NCBI GenBank assembly: GCA_948144175.1
Contig: CANXME010001990.1
Span: 1,488,001-1,552,000 of the forward strand
DNA: 64,000 bases
Source of the DNA: Closterium sp. NIES-65
Taxonomy: Eukaryota > Streptophyta > Zygnematophyceae > Desmidiales > Closteriaceae
Direction of reading: 5' to 3'
Part shown: one piece after another, positions 1-10,956 of the stretch
Layout: each line of letters opens with the position of its first letter
Position numbering within the stretch: the first letter of the stretch is position 1
The notes under the pieces: generated by a model
What the model was told of the DNA's origin: nothing
The model's database searches: none
What the model saw: only the letters and a program-made list of their open reading frames with translations
Translations under genes and position numbers: made by a program

Positions 1-1137
1 CTTCGGGTTAGGTGACTGCTCTAGTTGCAGCTGTAGACGACGGACTTTGGCTTGGAGCTCTTCCCTAGTTGCCCCCAGCACTTCTCTCGGCCAAGTGTAA
101 CATTCTTCCTTCCGATGCCCGCGCTTTCCACACTGCTCGCAGGTCGGCGCTTTGGGGCAGTCCCGCTTCAAGTGCCCGTGTTCTCTGCAGGTGTGGCAGA
201 GCCGAGGGTCCACACGGCTGCTGCTCCTAGGGGAGGTCTCGGGTACTGCCACTGCTACCCAGCTCGTCCTCGCCCGACTCCTTCCTTCCGAATCTTCGAG
301 ATCCAACAGTCGCTGCGCCTGTTCTGTCCTCTTCGCCAGCAGGTATACTTCCTTGAGGGTGATATCGGCGCCTATGCCATAAACGGTGCTCCTCAACACT
401 CCCCTTAGCTCATCTTCCAGCCCCCGCATGAACTTCCTCACGAGAATGTGCTCGTCTTTTCTTTAGAGATCCTCGGCTAGTTTGCGGAGTCGGCAACTAT
501 AGGCCAACAGTGACTCGTCCTTCTTCCACCGGAAGTCTTGAAACTCCTCTACACGCGCCTTTGTCTATCCGGCAAACTCCTTTCGCAGCAGCTGCAGAAA
601 CCGAGCCGTAGGGTTGGAAATCTCCCCTTCCGCCAATTCTTCCAAGACCTTGTCTTGGGTCATACGATAGAACGTCTCTGCTTTGCTCGCCAAGGTTCCC
701 AGCATTTAACTGAAGAACTCCGCTGGGTCAAATTCATCATGCTCCAAGCAGTACTGCACGGTCTCCAGCTGCATGAGGTAATTCTTCATACTTGGTCCCA
801 CACCAGGAATACCCATGTATCATTCTGCTACCTCCACTTTGGGCAGGTTCATCGCCTTCCAGCGCCCTCCGCGGCTTTCGGATGCTTCCTTCGGATCGCC
901 AGGTATCTCCGTGACGACGCTATGCAACAGAGTCCCTTCTTGCCGCGGCTCCACCGTTGGACCGCCGTTCTGCATCCCACGCATGTCTGGTTCATCCTTC
1001 TTTGTAGTCATTCCGTGCATTCCAGTTTGCGGGGTCGGTACCTCCGGGTTCCTCCACCACGCTCGTACTCCTTCAGTCCATCAAGGGTCGCGCAGCGTAT
1101 CTCCCGGGTCCGAGACGGCGGTCCAATCTCGGTTCAT
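1..1137 (-). pseudogene. Ty3/gypsy gag, decayed, cut by the window edge
   Basis: Reading the minus strand from an ATG at 1137 down to position 1 gives one gag-like frame. Its C-terminal part has two CCHC zinc knuckles between about 60 and 195, CHTCREHGHLKRDC and CEQCGKRGHRKEEC, both C-X2-C-X4-H-X4-C, which in retroelements bind the RNA genome. Upstream lies a hydrophobic and charged stretch typical of a retrotransposon gag core. The frame has at least five stops, near 1083, 818, 705, 565 and 470, so it cannot make a full protein. Four of them fit a single C-to-T change in the coding strand (CAA, CAG or CGA codons). The pol part would lie left of position 1. The primer-binding site and LTR edge to the right (2154-2170) agree with the orientation. 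The zinc knuckles are seen directly; assignment to gypsy rather than another gag type is inferred from the double knuckle. Confidence 0.8.
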
Positions 1138-2153
1138 GCTGTCTCCAGCCGCACGGGCTCGTTGATGAGGCGTTTGATATTTGGGTGAATCAGGTTCCGC
1201 GCGAGCCGGACATATGGGCGTACAGGAATACATCGTCCTGGTGCTAAGTTTGTAGATGAAGCTGAACTCTACTCAGCCAAACGTCAAAGTCGATCATTCG
1301 GCCCTCCGCATTGAAGCGCAGCACAAACTCCGAAATCATAGTGAACGTGAGGAGCAGCGCAATAATAAGCTCATGAGTGGCAGAGGCGGGAAACTAGGTC
1401 AAGGCCGCCTTGATGAGAATCTAGGATGGCAGCAAACTGAAAGAGCAAACCGAGAAGGGCGTGCAGTGGCTAAGGCTGACACCAGGCACAGCAGTGGCAA
1501 GAGTAGAAGGTGGAGACATAGTGGCGACAGTCAGGGCGACAATTATAACGAGCTTGCAAGCTCAAGTAGATGCAGTGGTATTGTGTGTAGGGAGCAAGCG
1601 GCAGTAGCGGGAAAATTTGTAGCTGCAGCAGCTGGAAGCAAGTTGCAGCGCTAGGGAACGAGAGCGCGAGCATAGGCAGCTCAGGAGCAGGCAGCGCGGG
1701 CATGGGCACTGGAACCAGTGCGAACGTGACTGCACCTGCGCGGGCAGTACCGCGTGCAGTTGGGTGGGCGCCTGCACGAACGCAGGCAGCAGCGCAAGCA
1801 GCTGCGCGAGCGGGTGCACGAGCGCAGGCAGCGACGCGAGCGGCGGGCAGCAGGGTTAGCGGCAGCGGCAACAGCAACGCCACTGGCAGCAGTGTTAGCA
1901 CCGAGTGAGCAGGCTGCAGTGCGAGTGCGCGTAGTGCGGGCAACGAAATTGGGCCGCGGGAGGCGGTGACAGTGCGAGTGATGGCGGCATTGTTAGCGTG
2001 ATGGTGGCAGCTCGAGCGCGTGGGTGGGAGCGAGTGTGCGGGCGGCAGTACGAGCGCACCCAGGGTGCTACGAGGCGCTAATACGAAGCAAGCTAAGGTC
2101 AGATGAGGGTAGGCTAGGCTAGGGTGGGGCGAGGCGAAAGCGTGGATCCTAAA
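1138..2153 (-). other. Leader between gag and primer site of the left-edge gypsy element
   Basis: About 1 kb without a convincing gene. The part from roughly 1640 to 2060 is GC-rich and made of loosely repeated GCAGC and GCGAGC words, which produce spurious open frames on both strands. Its place between a gag start and a primer-binding site marks it as the untranslated leader of the minus-strand element. Confidence 0.5.
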
Positions 2154-2169
2154 CCTACGATTGATACCA
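2154..2169 (-). other. Primer-binding site of the left-edge element
   Basis: On the minus strand this reads TGGTATCAATCGTAGG. The first eight bases match the start of the usual plant initiator-Met-tRNA complement (TGGTATCAGAGC); the rest diverges. It directly follows an LTR-type CA end at 2170. Confidence 0.6.
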
Positions 2170-2300
2170 TGTCACCAAGAACATAACTACTACTGATATC
2201 AGGAGGGCATTTAGGGTTCATATGAACCGAAGCTACACCATCTACGGAGTAACCCAATTTAAGCAAGTAAGCCTACAAAACAGATATAGGTTTAGCAATT
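2170..2300 (-). mobile_element. Inner edge of a 5' LTR; outer end not determined
   Basis: On the plus strand the segment opens with TGTCACC right next to the primer-binding site, as expected for the inner edge of a minus-strand 5' LTR. The partner LTR lies outside the window, so the outer end and target duplication cannot be fixed; the end given is nominal. Confidence 0.4.
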
Positions 2301-3218
2301 TAGAGATAAATATTTGTGGAAGAACAAGCATATTTGGTTACCACTAGGTCAATATGTTCGTAAGGAAGGCAAGAGAAGAGAGGGCATCTTGCTTCCCTTC
2401 TAGAAGGCATGAATCAACTCCGATTTCTTTTTTATTTGGTTTTCTTCCCTTATTAACTGTTACTGTACTTATGCCATGGCTGCTCAATAGAGAGAGCAAG
2501 CAGGACCCGGATCCTCGCATTGCTTACATGCCTAGGCTGGAAGCTCAGAGGCTGTACAGTGACGCGGTATCTGGGAAAGGCGGAACATGTGGCGTATATC
2601 ATGCTTCACAATGCAGCTCATCAGAACTCTAAGCTGCTGGTTTACTGAGAAGGGTGCGATTGCAGGAAAGCAGCCACGTGTGGTTGGAACATGAGGGAAC
2701 AGGTGAGGCGGAATCGTGCCCTGATGTGCGCAAGGAGAGAGTCAAATCGATCATCTTGTGATAAGTGCAGTTGGGCAGAGAAGAGAATGGGGGGAGTAAG
2801 ATGGATAGATTAAGACCGGGTGAGGGAGTGCAGGTGAGGCGGAATAGAGCCTTGATGTGCGCAAGGAGCGAGATGAGTTAGTCGTCCGCGGACTAAGTGT
2901 AGTTGGGCAGAAAGGAGAACGAAGCGGGAAAAGCTGTAGGAAGAGACCGGGTGACAAAGAGCAGGTGAGGTGGAATTGTGCTGTGAGGCATCTCAAAAAC
3001 ACAAACTGGATGCTCGTGCTGCAACTCATATTGCGGTCGGGTAATAAGTTAAGGTCGGTTAAATCAAACAGTTGTTTTGAACTGAACTTACTTCGGGATT
3101 GGTTATGGGGAAATCAGAAATGAGTTGCTGCAGCTGTTGCACGGCTTTGGTTGCCCTGGCAGGGAGAGAGGAATGGGCAGGATGGAGAGACGGACGGATG
3201 GGATTGATGGCAAGGGTT

Positions 3219-3239
3219 GGGGGGGGGGGGGGGGGGGGG
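3219..3239 (+). repeat. Poly-G run of 21
   Basis: Uninterrupted G run followed by one T and four more G, within a purine-rich stretch. Read length through such runs is often uncertain. Confidence 0.9.
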
Positions 3240-3474
3240 TGGGGAAAGGTGAAGGCAGGGATGCGGGGGTGGAGGGGAGGAAGAGGGATGCGGGGGAATG
3301 GGGGGATGGGAGGGATGGAACGGAGGGAGGTATCGCGGGGAGGGATGGCGGGGTTAGTTGGGATTGGAGGGAAGGGTGAGAGGAATGGGAGAGACGGGAG
3401 GGATGGACAGAAGCGGATTGAGGATGGGAGGGAAGCAAAGGATAGTGGGACTGGGGAACTGCAATATGAGCTGT

Positions 3475-3542
3475 CGTACACCTATGGGTGCCGTACACCT
3501 TTGGGTGCCGTGCACCTATGGGTGCCGTACACCTATGGGTGC
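3475..3542 (+). repeat. Four tandem copies of a 17-bp unit
   Basis: The unit CGTACACCTATGGGTGC occurs at 3475-3491, 3492-3508, 3509-3525 and 3526-3542. Copy two has one A-to-T change and copy three one A-to-G change. The unit contains the inverted pair GTACACC and GGGTGC. Confidence 0.9.
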
Positions 3543-3611
3543 TGGTGGTTGTAGGGAGACAAAAAGCAACCGGACTTGAAAAAGTTTAAGACTTGATGGT
3601 ACTTGGGGCGT

Positions 3612-3631
3612 GGGGGGGGGGGGGGGGGGGG
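3612..3631 (+). repeat. Poly-G run of 20
   Basis: Second uninterrupted G run, about 390 bp from the first, preceded by GGGGCGT. Confidence 0.9.
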
Positions 3632-4120
3632 TAAGGAAGCGACAGGCGGGGTGGAGGGAAGGGAAGGAGACGGGAGGGATGAGAAGAACAAAATGAGAAT
3701 GAAGCGCTCCATAAACGGGATGGGAGGCGCTGGGATGGTGGAGGTGGAAAGAAGAGGAGCAGTAAACGGGATGGAAAGAACTCTAGGAATTGAGAGAGGA
3801 GATTGGGGATTGGGGATGGAGAGAACCAAGGGAATGAACATCACTGTTTAAAGACCCCAAGTTGGTTTGGAAGGAATTGGATGGGAAATGAAGGAAACTG
3901 GAGGAAAGGAAGCGGATGGGAGGCAAAGAAGGGGGTGGGAGAAAACGAAGGGGATGGGAAGGAAGTGGCAGTAAGTGGCGTAAGTGGCAGGAGGACCTAG
4001 CAGTGAGGATTGAAGGTGGGAGTCTTGCCTAGGGGAGAATCGTGTGGAGGGGGTTGATTGGATGACTTGCTTCCACTCGGCTGCACAACCCCACATGAAG
4101 CCCAGCTCGTCCCCTGATAG

Positions 4121-4312
4121 TGGTGTGGGATGGGGTGGAGTGGGGTGCGGAGTGGTGAGGTGGAAGGGGATGGGATGTGATGGGATGGGGTGGGGTGGGG
4201 TGGGGTCGGATTGGATAGGATGGGATGGGACGGGATGGGGTGAGATGGGGTGGGGTGGAATAGGACGGGATGGACTGGACTGTGTGGGACGGGGCGGGAT
4301 GTGGCGGAATGG
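4121..4312 (+). repeat. Degenerate GGATG/GGGGT pentamer array
   Basis: About 190 bp built from GGATG, GGGGT and related five-base words. It has many closely spaced GGGG groups and could form G-quadruplexes on the plus strand. The opposite strand reads Pro/His/Ser-rich in every frame, which explains the long spurious open frames there. Confidence 0.8.
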
Positions 4313-4990
4313 ATGTTCCAGAAGGCTGCGTGGTGTATATTCCATGATACATGGCATATGACGCGCGTTGCAGCATACTCCACAAGTACAATAATGCATT
4401 ATGAGTGCTATCTTATAGCCCCCCTTGTGCGTCAGCTCGTATGGTGTAGGACTCATGATACTGCATTGCGTAAAACGGACCGTATGCATACCATGTGCGT
4501 ACAGAATTCCACCCACCTATCATGAACCCATGCTCCAAGCCCGTTTCTCTCCCCTCTTCCCTTCCCACTCGTAGGCCGTCCCTGTCAATCAGGACAAAAT
4601 GAGGTCAGCCAATGATATCATTCCGGGTTGGAGGGGAAATGGAGATGAGAGGAGGAAAACGTATGGTGAGGAAAAGAGGAAAACTCATGGCGAGGATGTA
4701 ATAGCTGTGTCTGGATTGAGTCAACTCAAAAGGCATATCTCAAGTGATGGAGACTGTTACAAGATGGGGTTCACCATGCCAGCGTGCATAGGAACACCCA
4801 AACTGTTACAACTCTGTCTGCCTAGCTAGCACCGAATAAAGCTAGGTATTAGCCTCGGAGCACACGCTCTTATCCTCATCAGCTATTAGAAGCTACCAAA
4901 ATGCAACAAGGCATGGCATCCAGGCGCTATGCCAAGATGCCATCTCTAGAAAATTCGACCCCCCAGAATGTTCCCTCAAACTCACCCCGA

Positions 4991-5089
4991 GGTTACCCCT
5001 AGGTATGCTTGGGGGAGGTAACCTGTGGGTTTAAGACAAGGTTACCTTGCAGGTGAGAGGTAAGCTCAGGGGTAACCATAAAGGTTACC
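4991..5089. repeat. Cluster of five GGTNACC palindromes
   Basis: GGTTACC or GGTAACC occurs at 4991, 5017, 5040, 5071 and 5083, with a sixth, GGTCACC, at 5285. The last two share the longer context AAGGTNACCTCAGGTGCG. AGGTTACCCCT near the left end and AGGGGTAACC near the right could also pair as a stem. Confidence 0.7.
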
Positions 5090-5517
5090 TCAGGTGCGCC
5101 CACTGTGCTTACACCCAACTCACCCAAAACTAACCCGCAACTCACCCGCAAGAAACCTCACACTATATCGACATGCCTTCTGATTGGCGTTCAGCGCCAA
5201 GGTACACGTCAAATGATGGGCCTTGATTGGCTCCTAGAATCTAGTGCAGCGCATGAAACGGTGCCTTTTGATTGGTTTGTGCAAGGTCACCTCAGGTGCG
5301 ATTGTGTACCGTGATACATCTTCAAAAATGATTGCTTCGTTACTTTGAGTATTTAGAACGACTAGTTTGTATCATATAGAAAAATTTGCAATATTTTTAT
5401 GTAGAAAGGTCACATTCTGATAGTTTACAAATCGTTGTGGCACAGCAATTTCCAGAACTCTGAAGGTTTTCCCCCAAGAACCGCATGAACCACAGCCCAC
5501 GGGAATTGGAACGCAGA

Positions 5518-5568
5518 AGCTCTTCCAGGACAACAGCTCTTCCAGGACAACAGCTCTTCCAGAACAAC
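5518..5568 (+). repeat. Three tandem copies of a 17-bp unit
   Basis: AGCTCTTCCAGGACAAC at 5518-5534 and 5535-5551, with a third copy at 5552-5568 carrying one G-to-A change. Confidence 0.9.
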
Positions 5569-6995
5569 ATACACCAACACACACAAAACCGCCGAAAGGG
5601 TTACAGGATCACGCAGCGCCTTCGACTCACCTCTTTAAGTATGGCACGAGAACATGATGACCGCTTGGACTTAAGATGTACACACTCGTGCTGCTGTCCC
5701 TAGCGTCACAATCTTAAATTGTGCGCTTTCGCAGAGAGATAAAACTCGAGTAATCAATGGTGGTCAGGCAAGCAACATTTTCTAGATATGCAAAGAGCGT
5801 GGCGATTCGGTTTTCCTTCTGAGCCGCGCTTCCTCCTTCCTAGCACAAGTAGCTTCTCTCAATCTCGTTATATATTGGATCCTTGTATCATCTTCTTCTT
5901 ATTCTTGATCTTGATGCTACCCTCTCCTGCAGTCTCTCTCACCTTCTTTTCTGAAGCTAGGCTTCTCTAGCTTAGCTCTCTTCTCTTCCGCTGTGATGCT
6001 ACTATTTTATTCTCTTCTAAGCTACGGTGCCACTCCTTAGGCACCATGGCCGGCCATTCCAGCCGCGCCGTGCATGGCGCGCACCGTAGCCTTGTTTCAA
6101 TGTCGCAACTAGTGCGATGAGAACGCAACAGCCCGACTTATTAAATCACAATGACAAATTTCGAGAATGGTTTGACAAACGGACTGAGGAGAGTGACAAG
6201 AAGTCACTCGGGGCACAGCCCCTTGTATGCTGCGACTCGTAACTTCCACTAACGTACAAGCGGTGGAAGAAATGAGGGATAAGTGAAAAGGTGCCCACAT
6301 CTAAAAAATGTGGGGGGTGTTGTGTATGGGATGGTCGATTGGACCACTTTTGTGAATGGTTTCTAATCGTTGTAAGTTGTTGTGTATAGCCCGTACCAGG
6401 GTTTGGCGGCAAGATGACAATTTTGCCACCGCAATCGAATCTGCTTTGCCAATTTTGCACGGAAGAAATTGTGTTATGTTGCTTCCTAGAATGTGCCTTT
6501 ACTCGATCTACGGATGAAATTCCAAGCGATTTGTGCAACGGCTGAGATCGCACTTAGAGTTCAATTCTATTTGTCGCGTCGCACTGAATGAGGCATTTGC
6601 TTCAAAGCGTGGAATTTCATGTGTTTGTTTGACGTTCGATTTTCTGAGGATCTACGGCTCAAATTGACGGACGCGATCTGGTTTCGAGCCTCGTCACTTG
6701 TTGGTGGTTTATTTCAGTTTGTGGGCTGCACAACCGTTCTGACGCAGTCTGAACAGCTACTGGCGAGAATTTTGTACGTGTAACGCGATGTCAGATTTCG
6801 CCGACTCTAGCATGTGAAAACAATTGCCCCTAGATAAGTGGCGAACGTGCCAAAAATCCTCAGTGCTGATCGGCCAACAACTTTCGCGTGCGCAGGCTGT
6901 CTCTCTGTGGCAAGGGAGGTGGGGGAGAGGGAGAGAGGTGGGGGGCTTCTTCATATGGTCACAGAAAAAGGGGTGCCCGAGCACAATTGCACTTC

Positions 6996-7322
6996 TGTTA
7001 CGGGTGCAATGGATCGAGGTAGCGATAATTGCACTAAGGTGTCAAACAAGTACAAAATGTGAGCGAAGGCATGAGCGAACATTTATATGCAAAACATGCA
7101 AACGTTAATGTGGTGCGTGCGAGCTAGCTAGTGCTACACTGGCAGCGAGGCTCGGGCTAGTCCCGAAGCGTAGGCCGACACGGCCGGGCCAGCAGTGCGA
7201 GGTTTGGCAAAACAGTGCGCGCGAAGTTGGCGAAGCCCCGTTAGCAGTAACGCGCGAACAACGGCTGTTGCTGTACGCGATGTAGTCGGACTCCGTAAGG
7301 AGTGCCGAGAAAATTCCTTACA
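6996..7322 (-). repeat. gypsy-1 3' LTR
   Basis: 327 bp, TG...CA bounded, about 94% identical to 12323-12649. The outer edge touches the ACTTC target duplication and the inner edge touches the polypurine tract. Confidence 0.95.
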
Positions 7323-7356
7323 CTTCCCCCCCCCCCCCCCCCCCCCCCCCTCAAGA
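7323..7356 (-). other. gypsy-1 polypurine tract
   Basis: On the minus strand this is CTTCTTGA followed by an uninterrupted run of about 25 G and then AAG, directly against the 3' LTR start TGTAAGG. Polypurine tracts prime plus-strand DNA synthesis; one that is nearly pure G is unusual. gypsy-2 has the same arrangement. Confidence 0.8.
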
Positions 7357-7418
7357 AGCCCCCTCCGTTATGCGAGTGCGTGTATATCGCGGAATCCCCG
7401 GCTCCTCAGGTACACTTG

Positions 7419-10400
7419 CTAGGCAGGGTGGTTTTCGATGTTGGCCAGGGGCACCCAGCTATCTTCAGTTGGCGTGCGGTCCTTCCAGCGAATGAGGAAT
7501 TCAATCCTCGTGATTCCCGTGGGGTGGCGAATCCGATGGCTCAAGATTTCTTTGGGCTCCATGATCGGCTCTGATGCAGGGGGAGTCATGGAATGCGGGC
7601 GGTGACAAGGCAATTGGCTGGTGGTTGGGATGTATGGGCGAAGTAGGTGTCGGAATCACTGAACAGGAATGAATGAACTAGCAGTGAAATGAGTACAAGT
7701 ACCTAACCCTAGAATTGTGTACCCCCTATAGGCTAACCCACTGTAGCCTAAACTAACACAACATATATAATGTTTGACAGTAGGCTTACGTGGAACAATG
7801 GGCTGATGTACCAGTTGGTCTGTAACAGTTGGTGCGCGGTTATTGGTGTGATCATGTGGCTGATTTGGAATGGGCCACAGTAGCGCGGTCGAAGTTTCAG
7901 TACGTCGCGCAGTCGCAGGTTTTGCGTGTCGAGCAGGACGTAATCCCTTGACTAGTACGTGACTGGGCGGCGCTGGCGGTCAGCATTGCGCTTAGCGATG
8001 GCGTTTGCCTTTTTAATTGCTTCTGCGGCTCTGGTGCAAGCAGCTTGCAGAATTTCGGCGAATTGCTGTGCACGTGGTGTTGGGTTGTCCGGACTCGGCG
8101 TCATAGGCACTGTAGGGTTTTGCCTGTAGTTCAGGTAGAAGGGGGTTTGATGTGTCGTTGCTGACATGGCATTGTACGCGAACTCGATCAGCGGCAGCTG
8201 CTGTTCCCAAGTCGTGGGGTCGTTGCACGTGGCACGAATCAACTGCTCCATTGTCTAATTCATCCGTTTCGTTTGACCTTCGGTCTCGGGGTGGTACGAC
8301 TAACTGAACTGTAGCCTGGTCCCGAACTGCTCCTAGAGGTTCTTCCAGAAGTTGCTGGTGAACTTCGTATCCCTGTCGCTGATAATCGCTGCTGGTATCC
8401 CGTGCAGGAGAACAACGGCTACGATGAACAGGCGAGCGGTCTTCCCGGCTGAGATCGACTTTTTGCACGCAGTGAAGTGTGCCATCTTCGTCAACCTGTC
8501 AACGACGACCATCACCGCGTCTTTAACCCCAGGGTTTGAAGGTAACCCCGTGATAAAGTCCATGGTAATCTGCTGCTAGGCGCGCTCGGGCGGTGGCATC
8601 GGCTGCACTTGACCCGCCTTCTGCTTCCTCGAGCTCTTCATCACCTGACACATGGGGCACGAGCCCACGTGCTGCTGCACGTCGGTCAACAGCTCCGGCC
8701 AGTAGTAATACCGCTGCAGTTGCTGTCCCGTTTTTTCTACCCCAAAATGTCCCGAGGTAATTCCGCCGTGTGCCTCCTGCAGTAGCAGCTCCCTAAGTAG
8801 TGAGTACGCGGGTACCCAGATGCGGTTGGTGCCCATTTTTACGTAATAAACTCCTTTAGCTTCTACCAGTTGCTGTGAATTTCCGGTTGTAAAAAATGGG
8901 TCGGTGCGGTATCCGTGGGTGAATAGGCCTGTTAAATGCGGGTTGGTTTGGGCGAGTAGGATGGCATGGAGTTGGGCGGTAGGGCGGGTGAGTGCGTCGG
9001 CGATGTTGGATGTACCTTTTTTGTACGTAACCGTGTAGTGGAAGTTGGACTCGAGGTAGTCCAACCAACAGATCTGACGCGGATTGAGATTTGGTTGGGC
9101 ACGCAGGTACTGTAGTGATCGGTGGTCTGTTTGTACTGTCATGTCGGCACCAGTCAGGTAACACCGCCAAACTTTGAACGCGTGCACGATCGCCAACATT
9201 TCGCGGTCGTGTATCGGGTAGTTGCGTTCGAGCGGGTGTAGCTTGCGGGACTCGTACGCGATTGGCTGTAGGCCGTTCCCAAAATCCTGCAATACTACTG
9301 CTCCCACAGCGATGTCACTTGCGTCGGTGATGAGCTCAAACGGACGGTGTGGATCTGCGATATGAAGCACGGGCGGTGAGCACAAAATGTTTTTGAGGGC
9401 CGAGAAGGCAGCTTGCTCTTTCTCCCCCCACGTGTACTCAACCCCCTTTCTGAGCAGGTCCGTCAGTCGGGCAGTCAGCTTCGCCATGTTGGGGACGAAC
9501 CGGCGCACGTAGTTGACGAACCCCAAAAAACTCTGCAACTCGATCAAGTTGGTCGGCGCGTGCCATGCTTGAATCGTCACAATTTTCTTCGTGTCTATTT
9601 CCACTCCTGCAGCTAAAATAACGTGTCCCAAAAACTCCAGGCGGTCCTGTAAAAACTCACACTTAGACGCTTTGGTCACTCTGTATCTTAAAAACTGCTT
9701 CGATGTCCTGTAAGTGCTGTGCTATGTCAGGGCTGTAAATTAGTATGTCGTCCAAGTATACGATGACATACTTATCTAAAAGTGGGTGGAAAGCTTCGTT
9801 CATGGACATTTGAAAGGTGGCGGGGGCGTTGGTCAGTCCGAAGGGCATGACGGTGTAATCGAAGGATCCGTAGCGTGTGCAAAATGCGGTCTTAGGGCAG
9901 TCGGGCGGATTGACGCGAATCTGGTGGTAACCCCCTCAGAGGTCGATTTTCAAGAACACCAGGGCTGTGCGCAGTTGGTCGATCAGTTCGTCGGCTCGCG
10001 GGATGGGGTAACGGGATTTGATGGTAACCGTGTTCAGTGCTCTGTAGTCTATGCACATGCAAAATCCCCCGTCTTTTTTCGGTGTGAACAGTATCGGTGC
10101 TGCGAAGGGTGACAAACTAGGGCGAATGAACTCCTCCCCGAGCAGGTAATCCAGCTGCTTCCTCAGTTCGTCCAGTTTGAGTTGGGTCAGTCGGAACTGT
10201 CGCTGTACTGTCGGCTGCGCCCCCGGTTCTAACTCTATCCTGTGGTCATGCGGTCGCTGAGGTGGCAGTCCCATTGGCAGGTCATCCGGAAATATCTTGT
10301 TGTACTGCTTTAGGAGTGCTACCAAGTCATCCGGTACGTCGGCAAGCAGGTTCTGTAAATCCCCTCCTTTGTCTGCTGCTTCAGCTTCCCGAATGTCAAC

Positions 10401-10916
10401 CGCATACACGTCAGCTCCTGCCGCTACGGCGCGCTTCATTGTGATCGCGTTGACACGCACCGACGAAGACTTAGGGGAGCCCCAGCGAGGTAAGGCGATG
10501 TTGTTACCATTCACTCGCACGGTGCAGTCACCCGTCGTCCAGACGATTCGCGGATTGTGTCGTCGCAACCAATCCCGACCGAGTAAAATTTCTGTTCCGT
10601 CGAGGGTTGTCGCGAGCATTTTCTGGCTAAACGTGAAGTTACCCCCGCATCGAATCCGAACCCGGTCTACGCGTTCCCGTATCGCAAGTGGCGTGCCGTC
10701 GACCAGTCTTACGTCAATCTCAGGTAAGCATTTGTCCAGTGGTAGTTTCAGCTTCCGTGCCGTGGGAGTATTGATGAGGCTATGGCTGGCTCCCCCGTGT
10801 ATGAAGATTTTAACTATGTCAGTCCCAATTTTCCCACTAAGCAGTATGGGGCTGTCTACCGTAGTACCCTCCTTATTCGGCCGGGTGTGGTCGATTGCGT
10901 GAACCGGCACAATCAC
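7419..10916 (-). pseudogene. gypsy-1 pol: protease, RT, RNase H, integrase, chromodomain
   Basis: Minus-strand pol in several broken frames. The protease core at about 10774-10805 reads IHGGASHSL, with His where the catalytic Asp should be. Reverse transcriptase motifs follow: [29 protein letters not shown] and the catalytic YLDD box at 9747-9758. RNase H has ITDASD near 9320. The integrase zinc-binding HHCC region lies near 8640-8790, and its core has MDFITG near 8560 and SDRDTKF near 8365; the usual Glu position reads QTKRMN, so it appears changed to Lys. The C-terminal block 7419-7560, with EFLIRWKDRTPTEDSW, is a chromodomain, which in this group directs insertion to marked chromatin. A TGA near 9938 (from CGA), a frameshift near 9670, and stops near 8330-8250 and 7950 break it. 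The solo LTR at 7648 separates the integrase end from the chromodomain. Confidence 0.9.
7648..7779 (-). mobile_element. Solo LTR of the copia family
   Basis: 132 bp bounded TGTCGG...TTGACA on the plus strand and flanked by the perfect target duplication GTAGG at 7643-7647 and 7780-7784. Its core (GTGTACCCCCTATAGG, CACTGTAGCC) matches the reversed LTRs of the copia elements elsewhere in the window. A single LTR with intact target duplication is what remains after recombination between the two LTRs of a full insertion. It lies inside gypsy-1 and so is younger than it. Confidence 0.85.
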
Positions 10917-10956
10917 TCGGTGAGGGTCGGTTGGGTCGGGCGAGCGGCGTGACCTC

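Larger units (their letters stand above)
2301..4820. other. Non-coding, purine-rich low-complexity region
   Basis: No gene could be supported. From about 2640 to 4310 the plus strand is strongly purine-rich (GGA, GGGA and GGATG words) with two long G runs and a short tandem repeat listed separately. The open frames here are Gly/Arg-rich or Pro/Ser/His-rich by composition on opposite strands, the mark of low complexity rather than coding. No LTR, TIR or protein motif was recognised. Confidence 0.6.
4821..6990. other. Non-coding interval; nothing recognised beyond small repeats
   Basis: Two kilobases of mixed composition without a recognisable protein, LTR or RNA gene. It contains a GGTNACC cluster and a 17-bp triplet repeat (listed). 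Short open frames, for example 6146-6553 on the minus strand, show no family signature. The right end directly abuts the target duplication of the gypsy-1 element. Confidence 0.5.

Noticed and set aside
1256-1943. Ala/Arg-rich frames on both strands as genes
   Set aside because: Located in the untranslated leader of the left-edge gypsy element, low complexity, mutually overlapping.
2170-2352. Complete LTR ending near CTAGGTCA at 2352
   Set aside because: No partner LTR or target duplication in the window to confirm any outer end.
3059-4516. Long Pro/Ser/His-rich minus-strand and Gly/Met-rich plus-strand open frames
   Set aside because: They are translations of a purine-rich low-complexity strand; overlapping frames are open at once and none has a domain.
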